A stretch of DNA of 64,000 bases, taken from positions 19,146-83,145 of the forward strand of contig CALYVN010000002.1 in assembly GCA_945494785.1 (NCBI GenBank), read 5' to 3'. Origin of the DNA: an uncultured Alistipes sp. Its GTDB lineage: Bacteria; Bacteroidota; Bacteroidia; Bacteroidales; Rikenellaceae. Made by a program: the position numbers and the translations under genes. Positions 40,658 to 48,826 of this stretch are shown here, in pieces. Every line of letters begins with the position of its first letter. Position 1 is the first letter of the stretch. Under the pieces are notes generated by a model that was not told the DNA's origin, ran no database searches, and was given only the letters and a program-made list of their open reading frames with translations.

Positions 40658-41304
40658 CGGGCTTCAACCATTTTTACTATCTCCGCTTCGGGGTCTGCCG
40701 CTCCGAATATAGCCGAGCCTGCAACCAACACATCGGCACCCGCACCGAATACTTCGGCGGCATTGGCGGTCGAAATGCCGCCATCGACCTCGATAAGGCA
40801 CTGCGCACCGCAATCGTCGGCAGCCTTGCGAATGGCCGCTATGCGCTCCAACGAGCCGTCGATGAACGATTGCCCGCCAAACCCCGGTTCGACACTCATT
40901 ACAAGTACCAAATCGACCTTCGGCAACCACTCGTTCAGTGCGCTCACGTCGGTTTTCGGTTTGATGCTGATGCCGACTTTCGCTCCTGCCGAACGAATCG
41001 CATCGATGCACGCGCCTGCGTCGTCTGCCGCTTCGAGGTGAAAGGTAACGTAGTCGGCTCCCGCTTCGACGAAACGTTTGACGTAGCGTATCGGGTCGGC
41101 AATCATCAGATGCACGTCCAAAACTTTGCTCGTGGCCTTGCGCACGGGTTTGATGACGGGAAAACCGAACGAGATGTTCGGTACGAACACTCCGTCCATG
41201 ACATCGCAGTGAATCCACGCCGCTTGCGAGCGGTCGAGCATGGTGATGTCGCGTTCGAGATTGCCGAAATCGGCAGATAGTATGGAAGGCGATATGATTC
41301 TCAT
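40654..41304 (-). CDS. rpe: Ribulose-phosphate 3-epimerase
   Basis: SPSILSADFGNLERDI; WIHCDVMDGVFVPNISFG; MSVEPGFGGQ. Confidence 0.96.
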   Translation of the reverse strand: MRIISPSILSADFGNLERDITMLDRSQAAWIHCDVMDGVFVPNISFGFPVIKPVRKATSKVLDVHLMIADPIRYVKRFVEAGADYVTFHLEAADDAGACIDAIRSAGAKVGISIKPKTDVSALNEWLPKVDLVLVMSVEPGFGGQSFIDGSLERIAAIRKAADDCGAQCLIEVDGGISTANAAEVFGAGADVLVAGSAIFGAADPEAEIVKMVEAR

Positions 41305-41344
41305 GGTGCAGTTATCTTTTTTGCAAAGGTATGAAAAATAGATT

Positions 41345-41824
41345 TCATAAAATCAATGTCAGACCGATTTTGTCGGATGATTCGTATGTGCAGACGAATC
41401 CGCTTCGCTCGAAAAGTCGCCGGCTCGCAACGTTGGATGGCGATGTTTCGGCATAAAGCAATGCGAGAGATGTTTCGCGTGCATATCCGATAAGTGTTTG
41501 CAGGGCATCGGCGGCATAGCCGTTGCGGCGGTCGGACGCAGCATAAACGAGTATGCCGACACCTGCCGATATGCCGTTGTGTTCGTAAAGGTCGATTGCT
41601 CCGACCGTCCGCCGACTGACATCAATCATCAAACGCAGTTGTCCCGTTTCGGCTGTCGGGTGTTGCTGGTTACGCACGAACTGTTCGATGTCCGCTCTTG
41701 TGAACATCTCCTTTTCGGGCGAACCCGCACGACGCACCTCGCTGTCGTTTTCCCACAAAAGAATAGTGTCGATATCTTTCGATTCGACACTACGCAGAGT
41801 GCATATTCGACCTTGCAGCACCAT
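41345..41824 (-). CDS. GNAT-family acetyltransferase
   Basis: GVGILVYAASDRRNGYAADALQTLIGYA...SNVASRRLFERSGFV. Confidence 0.88.
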   Translation of the reverse strand: MVLQGRICTLRSVESKDIDTILLWENDSEVRRAGSPEKEMFTRADIEQFVRNQQHPTAETGQLRLMIDVSRRTVGAIDLYEHNGISAGVGILVYAASDRRNGYAADALQTLIGYARETSLALLYAETSPSNVASRRLFERSGFVCTYESSDKIGLTLIL

Positions 41825-41828
41825 CGGG

Positions 41829-43055
41829 CTACAAACCGATTACCTGATTGCGGATAAGCATCGCCACACCCCAAGCAGGTGCATTGTCGCTCATCTTCGA
41901 CAGGCGGAATTTGGTATCCTTATATACGAGACTGAGCGAATACTTGTTGGTTGCCGATTTGAGAGGCAGCATTATGTAGTCGCCTGCGGCAGCAAGATTG
42001 CCTCCGACAATAACGGTTTCGGGATTGAAAATGTTGATAAGGAACGCCACGGCTTTACCCGCCTTTTCGCCTGCCTCCTCGATGAGTTCGATGGAGAGGT
42101 TGTCGTCGTTGCGTGCTGCCGCGATGATGTCGTTGATGTGAATCGGCTCCTTGCGCTCGTATTTCGGACGCAAAATGGTGTTGGCACCGTTCTTGACGAG
42201 TTCGCTCATCTTCTCCTCGATGGCGATACCCGAAATCTCGGTCTCCAAACAACCCTTTTTGCCGCAGAAACAGATTTTCTCGTTGTCGAACAACGGAATG
42301 TGTCCGAACTCGCCCGCAAATCCGCTCTTGCCGTAGTAAAGTTTGCCATCGACCACGATGCCGATTGCTACACCGAGTCCGAGATGGAGATAGATGACAT
42401 TGCTCTCGTCCTTCGATTTGCCGCACGAATACTCGGCATAACAACGCGAGCGGGTGTCGTTCTCGACAAGGACGCGGATGCCTACACGCTTCTCTATTAT
42501 CTCGCGCAGCGACTCTTCGACATTGGTGAAATACTTATAGGAACGTCCCTGCTGGGTATTGACGCGGCCGACTATACATACGCCGACTCCCAAAATTTTG
42601 TTCTTCTCGATGCCGCAGGTGTTGATGAAATGTTCGATGTTGGAACAAATCTTCTCCAAGCACTGCGAACGGTCGGTCAATTCGAAGGTGTCATCGACCA
42701 CCTCCTGAATTATGTTGTTTTGCAGGTCGGTAATGACATAAGTCATGCGGTCGCGACCTACGTTGATGCCGGCGAAATAGATGGTCGAATTGGTCAGACC
42801 GTAAACGTTCGGCCGACGACCGCCGGGGGTTTCGACTTTGCCGAGGTCGTTCACTATGCCCTCTTCGACCAACTCCTGCACGAGTTTGGTAATGGTCGGC
42901 ACGCTGATTCGCAACTCCTTGGTCAGTTCGGAAAGCGTCGATTCGCCATTGATGGCCATATAGGCGATAATGCTCCGTTTTATCAAGTTGTTTTTATGGG
43001 ACAGACCCTTGCTTTCGGTCTCCTGATGGTTGAAAAAATCTATAAGAGAAGTCAT
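41829..43055 (-). CDS. ROK-family (NagC-like) transcriptional regulator
   Basis: N-terminal winged HTH (GESTLSELTKELRISVPTITKLVQELVEEGIV); ROK domain with GEFGHIPLFDNEKICFCGKKGCLET. Confidence 0.92.
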   Translation of the reverse strand: MTSLIDFFNHQETESKGLSHKNNLIKRSIIAYMAINGESTLSELTKELRISVPTITKLVQELVEEGIVNDLGKVETPGGRRPNVYGLTNSTIYFAGINVGRDRMTYVITDLQNNIIQEVVDDTFELTDRSQCLEKICSNIEHFINTCGIEKNKILGVGVCIVGRVNTQQGRSYKYFTNVEESLREIIEKRVGIRVLVENDTRSRCYAEYSCGKSKDESNVIYLHLGLGVAIGIVVDGKLYYGKSGFAGEFGHIPLFDNEKICFCGKKGCLETEISGIAIEEKMSELVKNGANTILRPKYERKEPIHINDIIAAARNDDNLSIELIEEAGEKAGKAVAFLINIFNPETVIVGGNLAAAGDYIMLPLKSATNKYSLSLVYKDTKFRLSKMSDNAPAWGVAMLIRNQVIGL

Positions 43056-43072
43056 GTATCGGTGTGTTTAAT

Positions 43073-43096
43073 ATATCGTTACGCCCGTAACGATAT
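43073..43096. promoter_or_regulatory. Putative operator: inverted repeat atatcgttacg-cc-cgtaacgatat upstream of ROK regulator
   Basis: Perfect 11-bp arms with 2-nt spacer, between the -7 element (43098..43105, minus) and the start codon (43055). Confidence 0.65.
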
Positions 43097-43097
43097 G

Positions 43098-43105
43098 CAA
43101 AAATA
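43098..43105 (-). promoter_or_regulatory. -7 element TATTTTTG (minus) of ROK regulator
   Basis: caaaaata on the plus strand adjoining the inverted repeat. Confidence 0.55.
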
Positions 43106-43250
43106 GTAAAAACTATTTGTAACACGCAAGAATTTATTTAATTTTTTAGGAAATATCTGCAATTTGTTAAAAAACACCTTGCGGGTACAGACGCAATCGG
43201 CGATGTCCGTTCATGGGCATCGCTGAGCAAAACAATTGAATGACAGTGTT

Positions 43251-44132
43251 CTACAACTTCGATTGGGAGGTTACTGACACGTCGGCATTCGTCTTGCGGA
43301 TAAGTCCCTGCAAAACCATACCCGGACCAAGTTCGGTAAAGTCGGCAAAGCCGTCGGCAACCATGTTGCGAACTATGTGTGTCCAACGAACGGGCGCGGT
43401 GAGTTGGGCAATCAGATTGCTTTTAATCTCTTCGGGGTCGGTGTGCGGTGCCGCATCGACATTCTGGTAAACGGGGCAGGCGGGTGCGAGGAAATGCGTT
43501 TCGCCGATGGCTTGTGCGAGTTCCTTGCGTGCCGGCTCCATAAGCGGCGAGTGGAATGCACCGCCGACAGGCAGCACGAGTGCGCGCCGTGCGCCCGCAG
43601 CCTTCAACCGCTCGCAAGCGGCATCGACAGCCTCGACACTGCCCGATATTACGAGTTGTCCCGGGCAGTTGTAGTTGGCAGGAACGACCACACCCTCCGT
43701 GTCGGCACATATCTTTTCAATCTCCTCGTCGCCCAATCCGATGATGGCGGCCATGGTACCCGCCTGCTTTTCGCAAGCCTTCTGCATCGCCTCCGCACGT
43801 TTGGCAACCAACAGCAATCCCTCCTCGAACGACAGTGCGCCTGCTGCCACGAGTGCCGAAAATTCGCCGAGCGAATGACCTGCCGTTGCATCGGGACGAA
43901 TGCCGAGTGCAGTGGCGAGAATCGCCGAATGGAGAAATACGGCGGGTTGCGTCACTTTGGTCTGTTTGAGTTCGTCGGCAGTGCCTGCGAACATTATGTC
44001 GGTTATGCGGAAACCCAAAATCTCGTTGGCTCTCTCGAAGAGTTCTTTTGCCTGCGGGAGATTGTCGTACAACTCTTTGCCCATGCCGCAGAATTGTGCG
44101 CCCTGTCCAGGAAAAACCAATGCTTTTTTCAT
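43251..44132 (-). CDS. fabD: Malonyl CoA-acyl carrier protein transacylase
   Basis: ALVFPGQGAQFCGMGKELYDN; GHSLGEFSALVAAG; GGAFHSPLM. Confidence 0.96.
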   Translation of the reverse strand: MKKALVFPGQGAQFCGMGKELYDNLPQAKELFERANEILGFRITDIMFAGTADELKQTKVTQPAVFLHSAILATALGIRPDATAGHSLGEFSALVAAGALSFEEGLLLVAKRAEAMQKACEKQAGTMAAIIGLGDEEIEKICADTEGVVVPANYNCPGQLVISGSVEAVDAACERLKAAGARRALVLPVGGAFHSPLMEPARKELAQAIGETHFLAPACPVYQNVDAAPHTDPEEIKSNLIAQLTAPVRWTHIVRNMVADGFADFTELGPGMVLQGLIRKTNADVSVTSQSKL

Positions 44133-44188
44133 AATTCCGTATGGTATTCGTGTAAATTATTTTTTTGCAAAAGTAATTAAATTTTTTC

Positions 44189-44196
44189 TATCTTTG
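44189..44196 (+). promoter_or_regulatory. -7 element TATCTTTG upstream of 36-aa ORF
   Basis: TAnnTTTG 24 nt upstream of the ATG at 44221. Confidence 0.6.
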
Positions 44197-44220
44197 CAGG
44201 AAAACAAATACATATATATT

Positions 44221-44331
44221 ATGAAATTGTACTATATGCCTGTCGTTAAGGTGCTTGACATAAGCATTGAAAAGGGATTCGTCGCATCCGAGCCCGACAT
44301 GAATTACGGTGACGGAGGAGATGCGTGGTAG
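44221..44331 (+). CDS. Small 36-aa peptide preceding large surface lipoprotein gene
   Basis: MKLYYMPVVKVLDISIEKGFVASEPDMNYGDGGDAW*; own promoter element; gapless similarity to part of the 67-aa ORF at 23409. Confidence 0.65.
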   Translation: MKLYYMPVVKVLDISIEKGFVASEPDMNYGDGGDAW

Positions 44332-44353
44332 CGGTTTGAAAAATCAAAACAGT

Positions 44354-47300
44354 ATGAAAGCAATAAGATTTATTTCGATTGTATTCGCTCTCGTTTTGGC
44401 GGCTTGTTCGCGCACTGATGAGAGTATGGATATTACCGGAGGTTATGCGATAACCTCGTTGGACGGTTTTATCGAGGAGCGGGCAGACAGCCGAACTTTG
44501 GCAGAGGTGCGCGAAGACGGATCGGTGCAGATGTATTGGCGTGCCGGCGATGAAATTGCGGTTACCGATTTGTCCGCACTCTCAACCTTCAAACTCAAAT
44601 CGGGTGCCAAGAGTACGCATGGCGTATTTGCCGGTTCGATTGTTTCGACATCCAAAACGATGTATGCCGTATATCCCGCATCTGTGGCAACGATTACGGA
44701 GGGTACTGCTTCGGTTACCTTGCCGAACATACAGTCGTACACCTCGTCGGCAGATGCCGATACGGGTGGTCGCAACATCATGGTCGGCGAGACGGCAGAT
44801 GCTTCGGCATTCGATTTCTATACGGTCGGTGCGATTGCACGATTTGCGATTACGGTCGATGTCGACGAGACCATCAACTCCCTGACAATGCGTGTCGAGG
44901 ATGGTTATTTGTCGGGTCTCGGCACAATCGATTTGCAGAGCCGTACACTCAGTGCACTCAACAAGCGTAACGTTACGCTGAACTATACCGAGCCGGCTAT
45001 CGGTTCTTCGACCGACGGTTGGGCTTTGATTGCGCCAATCGATTTCACCTCGACAACGGGCAAGGTCTATTACGACATCACCACGAGCAAGGGCAAATAT
45101 ACCTTCTGCCGCAAACCGACCAAGGCGTTCAGGGCAGGTATGGTCTATAATTTCCCACTGAATAAAAACAATTTCGAGCAGGTTGCCTCTTCGTCGGAAC
45201 TTGCCGACGGCAAATATACGTTCGAGAGCAATGCCTCGACGCTGACGGTCAAATTGCTGCGTGCCACCGATACGACGATAGCGGTAGGGTGGTCGCAGAA
45301 CGGTTTCCCTGCCGATTACTCGGCGGATATTGCCGACGAATACGAGTTGTATCTCTACAACGAGCGTAACCAATCGTTGGTAATATGGCGCCCCAACACG
45401 GCTCAATGCGTAACGGGCAATGCCGTATTCGCATATACCGAAACGAGTGCTACCAATCCGCCGCGATTCATATTTACGGGTCTGACTCCGAATACGACCT
45501 ACAAAGTCAAGGTTAAGAATCTAACGACCGCCAAATCGTCGGCGATGTTGATTGTCTCGACGGCTGCGGTGGATTGCGACGAGGTAGTATCGACCGCTCA
45601 AAACGAGGGCGATATCATCGCATTCCAGAACTTCGGCAAATTGGTATGGAACGGCGATATGACTACTCTGTCTGCTGGATATATTTACCCGGGTTATGCG
45701 TCGCTGACCGATATAGACGACGGTACTGCATGGGGCGATTACCGCTCGGAGGAGCAGACCACCTACAAATACACCCGTCAGGACCGCGAACAGCAATTGT
45801 TCACCACCTATAAGGCGGTTGTGCAGAGTTGCGGACTCGGCGATTGGGCTTATTGGCGCAATTCGGCAGATGATGCACAGACGGCTACTCCTTGTGCGAT
45901 TCTCTCCCGTCCTGGTTATGTCAAGGTCGGTGTCAGCAAGGTGCGTGCCGGTATGGCAACACCGGTATTGTCGGCTTTGAGGGGTAAGGCTACCGTGCGC
46001 GTGTCGTTCAAGGCTTGCGCATACGGCACCACCACTCCCGACCAGACCGCTCTTGGCGTGCGTGCCATCGACGGAGGTACATTGTCGAGTTACAGATTGA
46101 CGGGCGGTACGGAAGGCACGGCCAAGTCGCTTACCATCAGCGATAAATTCGAGTGGAACAAATACAGCGTGGAGGTGTCTGGCGTGTCGCCTACCTCGCG
46201 TATAGTGGTTTTCGCCAATGCTGCGGATGTGTCGTCGAAGAACAACCGTTTCCATCTGGACGATATCAAGGTCGAGTTTGTCCGTTACGAAGAGGCTGTC
46301 GAGGAGGCTCCCGTAGTGAAGCAGGTGGCAGCCGACGTCCGCAATGTTACGGTGGAGTGGAACGAGACCAATACGGACGGTACGCGCAAATATACCGTTG
46401 CCATATATAAGGATGCTGCATGCACGAACAAGTATCAGGAGTACGCAACGACCATTTCGTCGAGTACGAATTATATGGCTTGGCCTGCCCGATTCACTTT
46501 CCCTCATCTGACACCGAAAACGACCTATTATGTTACTGTTACCGATTCTGCCGGCAAGGTTTCGAGCCCTGCTGCCGTAACGACTTCGGCCGAGCGTACA
46601 AGCGTCAGCAACGAGGTGCTGTATGCGGGCTTCGACGAATTGTGCTTCGGCGGCGACTATATCAATATGGCCAATGCTCCCGTATTGTCCGGTACTGCGT
46701 CGTCATTCAAGCCTTCCGAATTGACCGAGGCGATTGCGCAATCGGTATCGTCGAGTGCGCCTACGACCGACGGCGGTCAGTTTACTTCGCATTCGTCCGA
46801 AACGCTCCAACTGTTGGGCTTGGATGCGTGGACGGGTGTGGCAGCGTTGGTGCGTCAAGGCTTTGTCAAAGTCGGTACCGCATCGGCAAAAGGCTCTATA
46901 ACCACTCCCGACCTTGGCTGTATCACGAGTGGAGCAGCACTGAAAGTGTCGTTCAAAGCGTGTCCGTTCGTCGATGGCAAGACCGACCAGACTTCGCACA
47001 TAAATGTCAAACTTATTGCCGAAGACGGTACGGTTAAGGCGACACAAAGCGTCGAGATAGGCGGTCGTCGTTCGCAACCGGGTTGGGACTCCTTTACCGT
47101 CGATTTCACGGGCGCGGAGCCTGTCGATAAACTGCAATTCGAAGCGGGCGACGTGCTGCAATCGCGATTCTGCATAGACGACATACTCGTTACATCGCCG
47201 TCCGCAATTACGGGCAAAATCGTCTTCGGTTATGTCAAGGACAGCGATGGCAACCCTATGGCGGATGTCGTGGTCAGCGACGGTTTCTCGGCTGCGAAGA

Positions 47301-48754
47301 CCAATGCAAGCGGTTATTACCGCCTGACACCGACAAGCGATACGTGGTATATCTATTACTCCATTCCGGAGGATTGCGAGGTGCCTATCAACTCGTATGG
47401 TCAGCCGGCATTCTTTACGAAATACTCTTCTTCAAAGAACCGTTACGACTTTACGCTGAAGCGCATGAGCGGTGGTGTGGAGACGGCGTTCAACCTCTTC
47501 TGCCTTGCCGACCCGCAGTGTCGTTCGACCGACATCTCCCGCTTTACCAACGAGACTGTGGCGGATATTAAGTCGCATGCGGCAACCAAGTCGCTGCCTT
47601 GCTACGGCGTAACGCTCGGCGATATAGGTTATTCCGAGACCTCGCGCAATACGGTGCCTTACATGTCGCAGATGCGTTCTGCCATGGCAAAGAGCAAAAT
47701 AGGCATGCCTATATTCCAGACAATCGGTAATCACGACTATACCTATTTCTACGGTTCGAGCAATCCTATCTCTGCCGACGCTACCAGCAGTACGGCCAAC
47801 CTCAAATGCCAGCGTGCATTCGAAAATGTGTTCGGACCTATCAACTATTCGTGGAATCGAGGCGATGTGCATATAGTGAGTATGCGTAACATCATATACA
47901 ACAGTACGACGGATGCCTCCAATTATTCGATGGGCTTCACCGACGAGCAATACAAATGGTTGCAGCAGGATTTGGCATATACGCCGAAGACCAAGATGAT
48001 TATCTTGTGCGTGCATATTCCGATTATGAACTCGTCGAAACTGAACGTGCAGAATGTATTGAAACTTATCAAGCAGTTCAAGACGGCGCACATTATGTCG
48101 GGACACACCCACTATATGCGCAACGAGCCGACCAAATCGGGCGCATACGAGCATGTACACGCGGCGGTATGCGGTGCATGGTGGTGGTCGTCGGTCAATG
48201 GCGACGGTAGCCCTAACGGCTATGCGGTGTACGAAATCAACGGTACGACCATGACCGATTGGTACTACAAGGGTGTAAATAATGGAATGAATAAGCGCTC
48301 GTATCAAATCCGACTCTATCGTGGCAATATCAAGACGGGCGGCTCTTACGAGTATTTCAAATATCAACTCGGCAGCAACGTATTGTTGGCAAACGTCTTT
48401 AATGCCGACTCTTCGTGGACTGTCAAGGTTTACGAAAATGGCGTATATTCGGGTGATATGACTCCTATTTCCTACGTACGGTATGATGCCACCACATTGC
48501 CGAAGAGTTCTACCAGCCCGACCTATGTGCCTACCGATTCGAGTCAGGATTTCTGGGCGATAGGTTATCACATCGGCGTTGTGGGGCGCGGACATACCGA
48601 CAGTTATATGACCAGTTGCTTCCACATGTACAAATATACGCTCAAAAATTCGTCGGCAACCATCAAGGTGGTTGCTACCGACCGTTTCGGCAACGAGTAC
48701 ACGCAAACGTCGATAACGGGAGATTGCGAATATACGTATGCGAAAAAACCTTAA
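44354..48754 (+). CDS. Large lipoprotein: fimbrillin-like N-terminus, tandem FnIII/jelly-roll-like units, carboxypeptidase-regulatory-like domain, calcineurin-like metallophosphatase
   Basis: Lipobox ALVLAACSRTDES; metallophosphatase motifs LADPQ, LGDIGYS, GNHDY, HIPIM, SGHTHYM; internal repeats. Confidence 0.85.
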   Translation: MKAIRFISIVFALVLAACSRTDESMDITGGYAITSLDGFIEERADSRTLAEVREDGSVQMYWRAGDEIAVTDLSALSTFKLKSGAKSTHGVFAGSIVSTSKTMYAVYPASVATITEGTASVTLPNIQSYTSSADADTGGRNIMVGETADASAFDFYTVGAIARFAITVDVDETINSLTMRVEDGYLSGLGTIDLQSRTLSALNKRNVTLNYTEPAIGSSTDGWALIAPIDFTSTTGKVYYDITTSKGKYTFCRKPTKAFRAGMVYNFPLNKNNFEQVASSSELADGKYTFESNASTLTVKLLRATDTTIAVGWSQNGFPADYSADIADEYELYLYNERNQSLVIWRPNTAQCVTGNAVFAYTETSATNPPRFIFTGLTPNTTYKVKVKNLTTAKSSAMLIVSTAAVDCDEVVSTAQNEGDIIAFQNFGKLVWNGDMTTLSAGYIYPGYASLTDIDDGTAWGDYRSEEQTTYKYTRQDREQQLFTTYKAVVQSCGLGDWAYWRNSADDAQTATPCAILSRPGYVKVGVSKVRAGMATPVLSALRGKATVRVSFKACAYGTTTPDQTALGVRAIDGGTLSSYRLTGGTEGTAKSLTISDKFEWNKYSVEVSGVSPTSRIVVFANAADVSSKNNRFHLDDIKVEFVRYEEAVEEAPVVKQVAADVRNVTVEWNETNTDGTRKYTVAIYKDAACTNKYQEYATTISSSTNYMAWPARFTFPHLTPKTTYYVTVTDSAGKVSSPAAVTTSAERTSVSNEVLYAGFDELCFGGDYINMANAPVLSGTASSFKPSELTEAIAQSVSSSAPTTDGGQFTSHSSETLQLLGLDAWTGVAALVRQGFVKVGTASAKGSITTPDLGCITSGAALKVSFKACPFVDGKTDQTSHINVKLIAEDGTVKATQSVEIGGRRSQPGWDSFTVDFTGAEPVDKLQFEAGDVLQSRFCIDDILVTSPSAITGKIVFGYVKDSDGNPMADVVVSDGFSAAKTNASGYYRLTPTSDTWYIYYSIPEDCEVPINSYGQPAFFTKYSSSKNRYDFTLKRMSGGVETAFNLFCLADPQCRSTDISRFTNETVADIKSHAATKSLPCYGVTLGDIGYSETSRNTVPYMSQMRSAMAKSKIGMPIFQTIGNHDYTYFYGSSNPISADATSSTANLKCQRAFENVFGPINYSWNRGDVHIVSMRNIIYNSTTDASNYSMGFTDEQYKWLQQDLAYTPKTKMIILCVHIPIMNSSKLNVQNVLKLIKQFKTAHIMSGHTHYMRNEPTKSGAYEHVHAAVCGAWWWSSVNGDGSPNGYAVYEINGTTMTDWYYKGVNNGMNKRSYQIRLYRGNIKTGGSYEYFKYQLGSNVLLANVFNADSSWTVKVYENGVYSGDMTPISYVRYDATTLPKSSTSPTYVPTDSSQDFWAIGYHIGVVGRGHTDSYMTSCFHMYKYTLKNSSATIKVVATDRFGNEYTQTSITGDCEYTYAKKP

Positions 48755-48792
48755 TAAACAGTGATTGACTTTTGTAGTTCCGCCGAAAGTAT

Positions 48793-48800
48793 TACTTTTG
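48793..48800 (+). promoter_or_regulatory. -7 element TACTTTTG of argS
   Basis: TAnnTTTG upstream of the ATG at 48827. Confidence 0.55.
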
Positions 48801-48826
48801 CAAATTATTAAATAACTATTTGTAAA

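Noticed and set aside
41688-43106. 472-aa plus-strand ORF antisense to the ROK regulator
   Set aside because: Shadow ORF; the ROK gene has clear motifs, a promoter and an operator-like repeat
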